Shown here: piece after piece, positions 17,990 through 27,200 of the stretch
How the letters are laid out: every line of letters begins with the position of its first letter
Numbering within the stretch: position 1 is the stretch's first letter
Notes under the pieces: model-generated
Database searches by the model: none
The model's input: the letters and a program-made list of their open reading frames with translations, nothing else
What the model was told of the DNA's origin: nothing
Assembly: GCA_030054195.1 (NCBI GenBank)
Contig: JASGCJ010000006.1
Span: 1-38,356, forward strand
Reading direction: 5' to 3'
From: Minisyncoccota bacterium
GTDB lineage: Bacteria > Verrucomicrobiota > Verrucomicrobiia > Methylacidiphilales > Verrucolacustridaceae
DNA length: 38,356 bases
Position numbers and translations under genes: made by a program

Positions 17990-18894
17990 ATTTCGAACGT
18001 GGCTGGCTTGTTAAGTCCAGCCTCCAAAAGGGAAAGAATAAGAGCCACTGGAGCCAGGGCGAATGAAAGAATGTAGGCAAGCCAGTCCAGAGGCTCTCGA
18101 CATCCTTGTTTTAAAGAGACAAGCAATCGGTCTCTTTTTGTGTCCACCAAGTTGAAAAGGCTGTCGACCCATCCTACCGGTCCAAATTCCAAGCTGTTGT
18201 AGCGAACTTTTTCTACCTCAAAACCAGAATCTTTCACTAGCTGGGTCACTCTATGAAGGTTGCCAATCCAGAGGTGACGCGGGGGGTCTAGATGGAGCCA
18301 TTTACTGCCGAAACATTTTGCCTGGAGGGAGTCTATATTTACTGTGGAAAGGGTTAGGATTCCCCCGTCGGTCAAGTGGTGGCGGCATGCACGAAGAAAG
18401 GAGGCGGGATCATCCAGATGTTCAATGACTTGCCAACAGGTGATGGCCGATGCCTTTTCCGATTTCAGCGAAGAAAAAAGTCTTTGATCCAAGCTTTTCC
18501 CTAGGCGCTTTTCTGCCTGCCTTCTTGGCATAAGTTCGGGCTCGAATCCTGCAATTCGCAATCCGAACCGGGATGCTTCTTTTAAAAACAGACCATCTCC
18601 ACAACCCACGTCGTAAATCTTACCGTTCCTTTGATTTAGTCTCTTCTGGACGACGCGTGCCCGGTCACGATGGTAGCGTGTGCGAAAATTCTGGGCCCAA
18701 CCCGAAAACTTGGCCGCAGGTCCCCCGTAGTAATCCGCAGGATAGGCCTCCGTTTTATCTTTCGGGAGGAGTACCCACGTGCCACATCGGGCGCAACTCC
18801 TCCAAAGAGGACTGTCTGGGGAGTGCATCTTGGCCAGTCTTAGGTTTCTGCAGACGGGACAAAGGAGACGGCGCGTGCTAGGACTCTTTTTCAT
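17944..18894 (-). CDS. Class I SAM-dependent methyltransferase with N-terminal Cys4 zinc-finger-like motif
   Basis: Predicted methyltransferase of a surface-glycan locus, 316 aa. The N-terminus carries two CxxC pairs (Cys12/15 and Cys34/37), likely a zinc ribbon. SAM motif I is IYDVGCGDGLFL (about 93-104), with the acidic partner GFEPE. The post-I block TCWQVIEHLDDPASFL is typical of the Methyltransf_11/23 group. A hydrophobic stretch near 270-292 suggests membrane association. The C-terminus FEIYARLKK is typical of glycan methyltransferases. ATG 18894 was chosen; TTG 18906 is a longer option. The start codon overlaps the divergent epimerase start within CATG, and the 3' end overlaps the GT2 gene by 46 bases. 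Confidence 0.8.
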   Translation of the reverse strand: MKKSPSTRRLLCPVCRNLRLAKMHSPDSPLWRSCARCGTWVLLPKDKTEAYPADYYGGPAAKFSGWAQNFRTRYHRDRARVVQKRLNQRNGKIYDVGCGDGLFLKEASRFGLRIAGFEPELMPRRQAEKRLGKSLDQRLFSSLKSEKASAITCWQVIEHLDDPASFLRACRHHLTDGGILTLSTVNIDSLQAKCFGSKWLHLDPPRHLWIGNLHRVTQLVKDSGFEVEKVRYNSLEFGPVGWVDSLFNLVDTKRDRLLVSLKQGCREPLDWLAYILSFALAPVALILSLLEAGLNKPATFEIYARLKKDRVRRQGG

Positions 18895-19399
18895 GGATCC
18901 AATCAAAGTTATATCGCACCGCCACGTCGTGGCTAGACCAGGAGAGGGCTTCGCCGCACTCGGTGCGGTTTGGACGCCCCTCCAAATTCATACCGATGCG
19001 AGAGGCTGGTTTGCAGAAATCTGGAAAGTTGATTCTCTTCGGAACATCGTTCCGAAGCAAATCTCGATGTCTAAGACCCTTCCTGGAGTGACCAAAGCAT
19101 TTCATTTTCATAAAAAACAGGATGACCTTTTTATCCCCATATCGGGATCTTTCCGAATTGTTCTTCTCCAGACGCGAAGTCCTTTTGAGGGGCTCTCGAT
19201 CTGGTGGAAGGAGGGGTCGGAGGGGGCTTTGCGGATTCCTGCTGGCTTGGCTCATGGCTACCGTGTGGAGGGTGCGTTCGAGTCGAAAATGCTATATCTG
19301 ACAAGCGAGACTTATTCGCCTCATGACGAAGGAAGGATGGAGTGGGACTGTGATATCGAGGGCTTTCCTTGGGATGAGAAGCCGGAGGCCGTACTTTAG
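18893..19399 (+). CDS. RmlC-like dTDP-4-dehydrorhamnose 3,5-epimerase family protein
   Basis: Cupin-fold sugar-nucleotide epimerase or isomerase of 168 aa. The RmlC pattern is present: IHTDARGWFAEIW at the N-terminus, the catalytic-His region KAFHFHKKQDDLF (His71), SGSFRIVLLQTR, and RIPAGLAHGYRV. The usual R-G-x-H of RmlC reads K-A-F-H here, so it is a divergent member and may act on a different NDP-sugar. With the RmlD-like and C-methyltransferase genes nearby it suggests a branched deoxysugar. ATG 18893 has AGGA nine bases upstream at 18880-18883. The frame extends further upstream, but that part lies inside the divergent methyltransferase gene. Convergent overlap of four bases with the next gene. 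Confidence 0.8.
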   Translation: MDPIKVISHRHVVARPGEGFAALGAVWTPLQIHTDARGWFAEIWKVDSLRNIVPKQISMSKTLPGVTKAFHFHKKQDDLFIPISGSFRIVLLQTRSPFEGLSIWWKEGSEGALRIPAGLAHGYRVEGAFESKMLYLTSETYSPHDEGRMEWDCDIEGFPWDEKPEAVL

Positions 19400-20628
19400 T
19401 TGATTCTCAGGTTGGGGAGGGGGCAAACTAATCGTCCACCGCCCGCCATGTATCCGGCGAGCGATGTCTTGATCTCCTCGTAAAAATTCCAAGCCAAAAC
19501 AACCAAATAATCTGTCGGTGATCGAATGAGAGTATCTCGAGAAACGATCGGAAGTCGGAGCCCAGGATAGAATTTTCCCTGTTTGGCGAGGGTGTCATCC
19601 GCTACGTATTCGAACGTCTCGGTGGAGAGTTGGCAGTAGTTCAAAAGGACGTTCCCCTTGGCCGAGGCCCCAAAAGCCGAGATGGTCCTGCCCTTATGTC
19701 TCAGGCCTGACAAAAAGGATACCAACTCGTCCCGGATTTGTTGAACATGTTTTGAAAACTCGTTGTAAATCCTGTCGTCATAAAAACCTAGGCGTTCCTC
19801 TTCAAATAGGAGTTTTTGGACTTTTGGATCCGGATTTCCATGGCCGATATGCGCGCGGATCGAACCCCCGTGGATCTCAAGTAAATCCACGTCGATAAGT
19901 TCGAGGCCAGCTCTTCGGGCGACTTCCCGAATTGGGTGGAGTAGAAAATAGGAGAGATGTTCGTGGTAGGCTGTGTCGAATTCAGTTTTCTGGATAAAAC
20001 TTACCAGATAGGGGACCTCTACGATAAGGCGTCCGTGCTGAGGTAGAACCGCCCGCACACCCCCCAGGAAGTCGTGTAGGTTGTCCACATGCGCAAATAC
20101 GTTGGTGGCCACGATCAGATCTGGGGCGGGATGATTCGCCTGGAGTCCTCGGGCTACTTTTTCACTCCAGAATTCCGCCACGGAATCCACGCCCCGACTG
20201 CGTGCGAGAGCAGCAAGATTAGCCGCTGGCTCGATTCCTAGGACTTTTGCGCCACGTCGTTGGAATTCTAGGCTCATACAACCGTCATTAGACGCAATCT
20301 CCCAAACCCTCAGGGAACGTTCGGGGTAAAGCTTTGCCACTTGATCGGCTAGTCGACCACAGTGTTCTTGGAAAGTCTTTGAGATAGAGCTCTGGTAGGC
20401 GTAGTTATCGTACAGAACCTTCGGGTCCACAACCAAATCAAGCATACTCAGGTGGCACCGGACGCATTTTTGAATACGGAGGGGGAAACGTGGCTCGGGC
20501 CGATCATCGCCGCGCTCCACGTAGCGATTGACTAGGGGAATCTGGCCTAAGTCCAAGTATGGGTGAAACTTATCATGCCCGCAGACGCGGCAGGTCGACA
20601 CTATTTGAAAGCAGACTTTATTAAGCAT
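19396..20628 (-). CDS. NDP-hexose C-methyltransferase-like protein (TylCIII family)
   Basis: SAM-dependent C-methyltransferase of the type that makes branched deoxysugars, 410 aa. Three parts are visible. The N-terminal zinc-binding domain has Cys13/16 (CRVCG) and Cys55/58 (CVRC), with LDLGQIPLVNRYV between. The central Rossmann SAM domain has VWEIASNDGCM at 108-118 and the catalytic-region motif YHEHLSYF with His221 and His223. The C-terminal domain contains GRTISAFGASAKGN. This domain order is the same as in the TylCIII and TcaB9-like enzymes. It overlaps the upstream RmlD-like gene by eight bases, and the two are probably translated together. Confidence 0.88.
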   Translation of the reverse strand: MLNKVCFQIVSTCRVCGHDKFHPYLDLGQIPLVNRYVERGDDRPEPRFPLRIQKCVRCHLSMLDLVVDPKVLYDNYAYQSSISKTFQEHCGRLADQVAKLYPERSLRVWEIASNDGCMSLEFQRRGAKVLGIEPAANLAALARSRGVDSVAEFWSEKVARGLQANHPAPDLIVATNVFAHVDNLHDFLGGVRAVLPQHGRLIVEVPYLVSFIQKTEFDTAYHEHLSYFLLHPIREVARRAGLELIDVDLLEIHGGSIRAHIGHGNPDPKVQKLLFEEERLGFYDDRIYNEFSKHVQQIRDELVSFLSGLRHKGRTISAFGASAKGNVLLNYCQLSTETFEYVADDTLAKQGKFYPGLRLPIVSRDTLIRSPTDYLVVLAWNFYEEIKTSLAGYMAGGGRLVCPLPNLRIN

Positions 20629-21469
20629 CGCAGAAGCCTCTCATAAACTCCCCCAGAGCTTCCTGCCAAGTTTTTCCTCTTGAACGCCCATATAGAACTT
20701 CCGGCCGGTTGGTAGCCAGCGTGGAACATGCTGGGCGGGGGAAGTCAGGGGTCTGAATTGCTTTAATTTGTGATGATACCCCTGCGGATTTCAGGGCATA
20801 GCATGCAATCTGTAGCCAAGTTGCGCCTCCGGCATGGGCAACATGGAAAATACCCTTCGAAGAACTCATCAGGACTTTCAGTATGTCGGTGGCTAGGTCG
20901 TCCACATGGCAAATAGAGGTGGTCAGATCCGAGCGAACTTCGGGAACACGCCCAAACCGGGCTTGTTGCAGAATTCTCTCAGGAAAGGAGATCTTGCTTC
21001 TTGCTTGAGCCCGACCGAACAGCCCTGCTGTACGGATGATTTTCGCGTTCGGGTTGGAAGTGAGTACGGCCCGTTCCCCCTCGAGCTTGCTTCGACCATA
21101 AGCATTGATCGGTTCCGTCGGGTCTGTTTCGGTCCATGCGATCCGTCCATGTCCTGAGAAGACGTAGTCGGAGCTTGTGGTGACGAAAGGAATTCCAAGA
21201 TTTCGACTTACTGTGGCTAAAAAAGCAGGTGTCTCCACATGAAGTTCTCTCACCAAGTGGGGTGCTGCCTGGGCGCGTCTTAGGTTTGTAAACCCAGAGG
21301 CATTGACGATAGCGGAAGGGGCTAGGCGACAAATCTTACGGTGTTGTTGTTCTCTGGTTTCAGGCAGATCGTGTCTTCCCCAAAACAAAATCGTTCCATC
21401 GTTGGTCCAGGTTCGCCGAATTGCCTGCGCCAGCAGACCTTGTTTGCCCCAGACCAGAAGAGGGGGCAC
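20621..21469 (-). CDS. RmlD-like dTDP-4-dehydrorhamnose reductase family protein
   Basis: Short-chain dehydrogenase of the extended SDR type, 282 aa, likely reducing a 4-keto NDP-sugar. The N-terminal NAD(P)-binding loop VWGKQGLLAQAI is a variant of GxxGxxG. The family blocks NASGFTNL and FVTTSSDYVFSG and the catalytic YxxxK in AYGRSKLEGE (Tyr124, Lys128) are present. The Asp of the usual T-x-V-D-x-A-E block is replaced (TNLRRAQ), so it is a divergent member. GTG at 21469 follows the upstream stop by one base, with GGAG about five bases before it. It overlaps the C-methyltransferase gene by eight bases. Confidence 0.85.
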   Translation of the reverse strand: MPPLLVWGKQGLLAQAIRRTWTNDGTILFWGRHDLPETREQQHRKICRLAPSAIVNASGFTNLRRAQAAPHLVRELHVETPAFLATVSRNLGIPFVTTSSDYVFSGHGRIAWTETDPTEPINAYGRSKLEGERAVLTSNPNAKIIRTAGLFGRAQARSKISFPERILQQARFGRVPEVRSDLTTSICHVDDLATDILKVLMSSSKGIFHVAHAGGATWLQIACYALKSAGVSSQIKAIQTPDFPRPACSTLATNRPEVLYGRSRGKTWQEALGEFMRGFCDA

Positions 21470-21470
21470 G

Positions 21471-23018
21471 TTACTCCGGCCTCCAGTCCGGGTTGGCCAG
21501 AACCTTAATGCAACCTGTCTGAAAAATAAGGGGCCAGGTTTGTACGCCTGAACCTTGTAAAAAGGTCATGACTTGTCCTTGAGCAAAAGCCCAGCGTTCG
21601 TCTAGTTCTGTAATCGCGAAAAACTTTGCCTGTTTAAGATCGGCAGGATAACGAAAACGGGCGTGGTCGGGTGGCGTGGGGAAGTAATCTCCCGCGGGAT
21701 AGCCGGCCCAAGCGGCCGTCGTTAGGATGTCTGCAGTTTTCGCATGCAGAAGCCAACCCAGATTCCAGTAGGTGATGATCAGGTCCTGTTGGCGGGTGTT
21801 CTGATTCAACCAGCGGGCGGCAGATTCGTAATCGGAAGAGGAACTGACCACCCATGGAGTGATTCTAACTGGTAATCTTCCGTCAATGACTATAGGGAAC
21901 TGTAGAATTGCAATCACGAAGGCTACGGTAGGGAGAAGCCAGCGTAGTCCCCGGCGATATTTTCTTAGTAGGGAGGAACGCCGGACGAGATAGCTCCAAG
22001 CACGGCCGTAGCCAACTGCACTGGTCGCTGCTAGGAGGGGAAGTACGGCCATCGCCTGATAGTAAAACAAGGGAAGGTTCTGGCGGTTGCGGGTGAGTAA
22101 AACCACCAACCCCAAACTGAGAATGGCAAGAGGGTAGGTGCGGCGTGTGAAAACTAGGAGACATCCTCCGGCTGCCAGCAGGTGAAACAGATCCTGGGTA
22201 AAAAAGTTCAGCACATTCACGAGAAGTTTCGTCCCGGCCCCATTCTCCTCGTTGTAACGGGCGTACTGCTCTAACAAAGCGTGGAAATCCTCACCCACCC
22301 AACCCATAAACTTCATACTGAGTAACGCGAAGGTGCTGCCAAAAATAATCAAGGGAGGCAGGCTGACGGGAATCCAGGATTTCGGTCGGAGCAAACGGCA
22401 GAGGCCACTCACAAACGTCGCATGTGCCGCCAAAAGGTGGGCGGTGGCACCTATTGCTAGGCACCATCCCACTTTCCAATCCTTACGGGAATCCGCGGGG
22501 CGGAGGAGAAATCCAGAAGCTGCTACCAGTGAAAGGCCAACCACGTTGTGGGGATAAATCCAGCGGTAGTGGATGATTGCCTGTGCATATCCTAAAAGTA
22601 GAAAGGAATAAAAAAAACCGATAGCCAGACCGAATTTCCGTGTGAAAAATACAAATCCCACTGCCGCTGTGGCCAAACCAACCAAGGTTGATAGTAGTCG
22701 TCCTCCGAGGATGTCGCCCTGCGTCGCGCGGGAAAACCAGCCTACACACCAAGCGAAGCCAGGTTGGTAGTTGTAGTTTGGCGAGTTGAAAGTGCAGTAG
22801 ACCGCGCGATTGGCGAAATCGCCGTGAGAAAGGGCTTTCCCGATATCTAAGGTGAGAATTTCGTCTCCATACCAAGGAGGCGATGTGCGAAGGTTAGGCA
22901 GATAAAGACTAGCCCAAAGTAGGGTCACCAAGCCTAATCCAAAGGCCAAAGTTTTCCTTCGGAGTGTTCTCCTTTGGGCGGTTGATATTTTGCGAGAAGT
23001 AGAATTTTTCAAGGGCAT
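21471..23018 (-). CDS. GT-C fold membrane glycosyltransferase (PMT_2 / GT39-like)
   Basis: Polytopic inner-membrane protein of 515 aa with roughly ten to twelve hydrophobic segments. The N-terminus fits GT-C enzymes that use polyprenyl-phosphate sugars. After the first helix (about 24-40) comes PPWYGDEILTLDIGKAL, where Asp52-Glu53 are the expected catalytic or metal acidic pair in the first periplasmic loop. A soluble C-terminal region of about 120 residues (from YESAARWLNQNT) follows, typical of this family. Acceptor unknown; glycan or lipid A-type modification are both possible. It lies upstream of the RmlD-like and C-methyltransferase genes with a one-base gap, suggesting that it transfers the sugar they make. 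Confidence 0.8.
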   Translation of the reverse strand: MPLKNSTSRKISTAQRRTLRRKTLAFGLGLVTLLWASLYLPNLRTSPPWYGDEILTLDIGKALSHGDFANRAVYCTFNSPNYNYQPGFAWCVGWFSRATQGDILGGRLLSTLVGLATAAVGFVFFTRKFGLAIGFFYSFLLLGYAQAIIHYRWIYPHNVVGLSLVAASGFLLRPADSRKDWKVGWCLAIGATAHLLAAHATFVSGLCRLLRPKSWIPVSLPPLIIFGSTFALLSMKFMGWVGEDFHALLEQYARYNEENGAGTKLLVNVLNFFTQDLFHLLAAGGCLLVFTRRTYPLAILSLGLVVLLTRNRQNLPLFYYQAMAVLPLLAATSAVGYGRAWSYLVRRSSLLRKYRRGLRWLLPTVAFVIAILQFPIVIDGRLPVRITPWVVSSSSDYESAARWLNQNTRQQDLIITYWNLGWLLHAKTADILTTAAWAGYPAGDYFPTPPDHARFRYPADLKQAKFFAITELDERWAFAQGQVMTFLQGSGVQTWPLIFQTGCIKVLANPDWRPE

Positions 23019-23091
23019 CTTTTCGCGAACAAAGTTGATGTATAGAGTAAAAGGCGTTAGAGTCCAAGAACTTGTAAATACGAATTGCCCT

Positions 23092-24273
23092 GTGAAAATT
23101 CCTATCTTTAGCCTTAAAAAACAGCACGAGAACCTAAAGGGTAAGCTTACAGAGGCCTTTCAAAGGGTTATGACAAGCGGGTGCTTTGTTTTGGGGCCAG
23201 AGGTGGAGGCTTTGGAGAACGAATTTGCTGACTTTTTAGGAGCTAAATACGCTGTTGGCGTATCGTCGGGTTCAGATGCCCTTCTTCTGGCCTTGCAAGC
23301 CCTTGGTGTCGGGCCAGGGGATGAGGTGATAGTGCCTGCTTATACATTTTTTGCCTCAGCCGGATCTGTGAGTCGTCTGGGAGCACGACCTGTTTTTGTA
23401 GATAATGCGCCGTGCTGTTATAATCTTAACATATCTTCTGTTGCAGCAGCGATCAGTCCCAAGACTAAAGCCATTATGGCGGTACATCTTTTCGGACAGG
23501 CAGCCGATATGGAACCTCTTCTTAAGGTTGCGAATCGTGCTGGTATCCCTGTGGTAGAGGATGTCGCTCAATCTCTTGGTGCCAAGGTGGGTAATCAGTA
23601 TGCCGGAACAATTGGTAGTTTGGGGTGTTTTTCGTTTTTCCCCACAAAGAACTTGGGCGCCTTGGGGGAAGGGGGAATGGTGGTCACCCAGGATTTGGAA
23701 CTGGCAGAAAAACTTAGGAAATTACGTGTTCATGGCGCCAAGAAAAAATATTTTCATGAACAGGTTGGGGGAAACTTTCGACTCCATGAATTACAGGCCG
23801 CATTCCTTCGGGCCAAACTCCCAGAGCTATCAGTCTGGCTTAAACAACGTTTGGAGAATGCGGAAACTTACCTGAGTCTTTTTTCCGGTTCCAAATACGC
23901 TGGCCCAACTTCGCTTGAATGTATTTGCAATGAGACTTTAACCCAAAAATCAGCAGTCGAACGGGATTTATTGTGGCCTTTCCGTTGTCATTCTAGCCAT
24001 ACCTTCAATCAGTTTATTATCAGGGTTTCGGAAAAGAAAAGGGATAGATTGCGCGAGTTGCTTCAGGTCCAAGGAATTGGGACGGAAGTTTATTATCCCC
24101 GACCCCTTCATGTGCAGGAATGCTTTCAGGATCTTGGTTATCGAGATGGAGATTTCCCTTGGGCAGAAAGATTTTCACGTGAAACTCTTGCTTTGCCGAT
24201 TTACCCTGAAAATGAAAAACGTGAAATTGAATTCGTAGCCCGTGAGGTTTTGCGTTTGGTTAAGGAAATATGA
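23092..24273 (+). CDS. DegT/DnrJ/EryC1-family aminotransferase
   Basis: PLP-dependent aminotransferase acting on 3- or 4-keto nucleotide sugars, 393 aa from GTG 23092. The protein begins KIPIFSLKKQHENL, the standard family start. Also visible are SSGSDALLLAL, GDEVIVPAYTFFAS, the cofactor Asp157 in VVEDVAQSLGA, and the PLP Lys186 in FFPTKNLGALGEGG. A longer frame reaches ATG 23038 and TTG 22990, but those residues do not resemble the family and no ribosome binding site supports them; none is obvious before 23092 either. It overlaps the next gene as ATGA. The product suggests an amino sugar in the surface glycan. Confidence 0.93.
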   Translation: MKIPIFSLKKQHENLKGKLTEAFQRVMTSGCFVLGPEVEALENEFADFLGAKYAVGVSSGSDALLLALQALGVGPGDEVIVPAYTFFASAGSVSRLGARPVFVDNAPCCYNLNISSVAAAISPKTKAIMAVHLFGQAADMEPLLKVANRAGIPVVEDVAQSLGAKVGNQYAGTIGSLGCFSFFPTKNLGALGEGGMVVTQDLELAEKLRKLRVHGAKKKYFHEQVGGNFRLHELQAAFLRAKLPELSVWLKQRLENAETYLSLFSGSKYAGPTSLECICNETLTQKSAVERDLLWPFRCHSSHTFNQFIIRVSEKKRDRLRELLQVQGIGTEVYYPRPLHVQECFQDLGYRDGDFPWAERFSRETLALPIYPENEKREIEFVAREVLRLVKEI

Positions 24274-27200
24274 GTGCCAAGGGAAAGCCAATATTTTCCC
24301 TCGAGCCCATCCTTCTGTTTGTCTTAGGCTTAATTCTTTCATTCGGATGGATGGCGGTAGGCCCCTCGAATCAAGAGCTTCTGGCTAACTATGCCAAGGC
24401 GAAGGATCTATGGGACTTGATTGTAGCCAACAAGGGTTTTGCATGGTGGACGCCCAACTATCTCGGGGGAGCCCCCACCGCACCCTTGGCAGGAACTGGA
24501 TTGACGATGTTCTGGATGGTTCTGGGCGGCGCCTTCAACAATCCAATCCTAGGGTGCAAGCTTTTGGGGTTCCTCTCCCTCGCATTTTCCGGTGTTTTGA
24601 TGGCAGCCTTTATCCGACGTCTTACCGGAGACGAACGTGCGGGTTGGATTGCCGCTTTTCTTTATGCCCTTGGACCACAGGCGGCTCTCCGCCTCGCTGG
24701 AAATGAGCATATGCCGGTTATTTTCTCTATGCCGTATCCGCCTTTGATTGGTTGGGGACTGTTGGAAATTGCGACTCGTAGCTCGGGAAGGGGAGTCGTG
24801 GTTTTGGCGCTCTCGGTGGCCGCAATGAGCCTTACTTTTAATAAAATTACAGCTGTATTTGCTCCAGTGGCTCTTGGATTGGCTATTTGGCTGCACTACA
24901 AATATCCCCACAAAACTATGCCACTGGTAAGGGGTTGTCTTCTGGCCGCAGGCATATTTTTAGTCCTAGGCATCTTTCCTCAACTCCCTGGGCTTCGAGA
25001 GGCAAGTCGAATGACTCTTTTCTCGAGCGATCCTCTTCTCGGTTGGCAATCCAGCTTTTCCATCAAAGCGCCACTCTCCTGGTTTGACCGAGGGGGCCTC
25101 CTGATGCAGGGGATGCCCGGTAACTTCACAGTAGATGAGGGTGGCTTTTACTTGGGGATCATTGTGGTCCTTGCCACATCTTTAGCTCTCGAGGTTCGTC
25201 GGCGTGGGTCACAATCGCCTCTAGATGGCCCCCTCAAACTCTTTATCGCTCTCTTTCTTCTCGTCCAGTGGTTCAGCTTAGGGCCACGTAGCGGATTCGG
25301 AGGAATTCTAGAGTTTCTGAAATCGGCTCAGGGAATTCAGGACTGGGTTCTGCCCATTTTCTGGATCAGTGCCTTGGGGCCGATCGCTGTTCTTGCGTTG
25401 ATTTGGCCCAATGGACGGTGGAAGTGGCCGACCTTCGCGATCGCTTTAGTAGTATATATATTTCTTCCAGGTTTTCGCCTCTTTGAACTAATTCCTCTGG
25501 CAGGGACCGTCCGTGCTCCATGGTCTTTCTGGCAGGTCGGCGGAGCTTTTTGTCTTGCAGGAGTAGGTGGGCTCGCCGTCACACGATTTTGCACTGGTAA
25601 GACTCGGAGTTGGCTCCCTGCTGTCGTTATCATCGTTGCTGCTCTCGATTTCACTCCGTACTACGCCAAGTTCTTTAAGCCCGGACTTGAGGTGGGAACC
25701 TACGAAAGCTTTCTGGAGGCTGCATCGTTCCTGAAGAGCCAGCAGAAGGCTGGATCGATACTGCCACTTTCTGGTCGCTATTTTTACACGCAATTACCGC
25801 AGTTGACGGGTCGACCAATATCAACCGAGGCTTTTCAGGCATACTTTATGAGCAAAGGGGTTCGAGCCATCCAAGATGCGGGGGGTTCAAGCGCCGATTT
25901 CATGAGAGTTTCACTAAGCTTGCAGGGTGTTCGATATATTCTTTTGGATCGAAAGGATGTCGACACGTCGGAACAGTTGCAGGCCGCTTTCAAACAACAG
26001 TATCCAACCATCTTCGAGAATTCGTTCTTCACAATTCTTGAAAATCCAAATTCTCTGGCGCCAGGGTTCCTTGCTCGCAACTACGTTTCAATACCTCCTT
26101 CGAAATATGAGTTCACTACGGCGGATTTGGGTTTGGTTCGGCTTTATTTCTTGCCTGTTGAAACTCAGGGAATCGAGATGAACGATCCGGATTTGGCGGG
26201 GATTATGAACCCGCAGAATGGGGAGGTTGAATTAACTTCCGGATTCAGAGACAAGGAAGGAACTCCCTTCCAGCTATTTGATTCTTCCACGTGCCGCCAT
26301 GAAGGACCAATTCTTTGGAAGATATCACCCCAAGGGGCATCGGGCTGGCTAGTATTGACGCAAGCATGGCACCCGGACTGGCATGTAGTCGTTGATGGAG
26401 TGAAGAGCGAGGTGCAGAGGGTTGCAGTAGCCTTATGTGGAACGAGAATCGGTGAGGGTGTTCGGGAGGTCACTTTCGCATTTGTTCCCCCAATCTGGGT
26501 TTCGCTTTCTTTGGCACTGGGACTGGGGGGCTGGATATTTGTTCTGGTTGGGGCTGCTTATCTGCGTTTTTCAACTACTAAGGGGACTGTTAAAAAGTGG
26601 TGGGAAGGGGAAGATCTGGATTTTGATAAGCCCATTCAACCGAACAGCAAAAAAGCCTTCTCCATTGCAAAGGATAAGCATGTTCGAAATGATAAGATAA
26701 CGAAGCCTTTAGTCGTGTTGCCTACCTACAATGAGGCAGAAATGATTCAGATGGCACTCGATGAAGTCTTGGGAAAAGCCTCGATTGTCGACGTTCTGGT
26801 TGTCGACGACGGATCCCCTGACGGAACAGCTGGCAAAGTAAAAAGCCATTCGATGTACGGTAAACGAGTTCATATCTTGGAACGTCCTGGAAAAGCGGGC
26901 TTAGGTTCAGCCTATCGTGCTGCTTTTCAATGGGCTCTGAAAATGGGATATGATGCTGTTGTCGAAATGGACGCCGACCTGTCTCACGATCCAGCGGATG
27001 TTCCTCGACTTTTGGAAGCTTTAAGTGAAGGGGCTGATATGGCAGTTGGCTCACGCTACTTAAATGGAATACGAATTCTGAATTGGCCGCAAAGCCGACT
27101 CTGGATCAGCACATTCGGTGGATTCTATGCGAGGAGCTTGACCGGTTTGCCGTTGACCGATCCGACCAGTGGCTTCAAAGCGATCCGGCGTCGTGTATTG

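Noticed and set aside
18779-18892. 38-codon N-terminal extension of the RmlC-like protein
   Set aside because: It is antisense to the methyltransferase zinc-binding region and lacks cupin similarity; ATG 18893 has an AGGA site.
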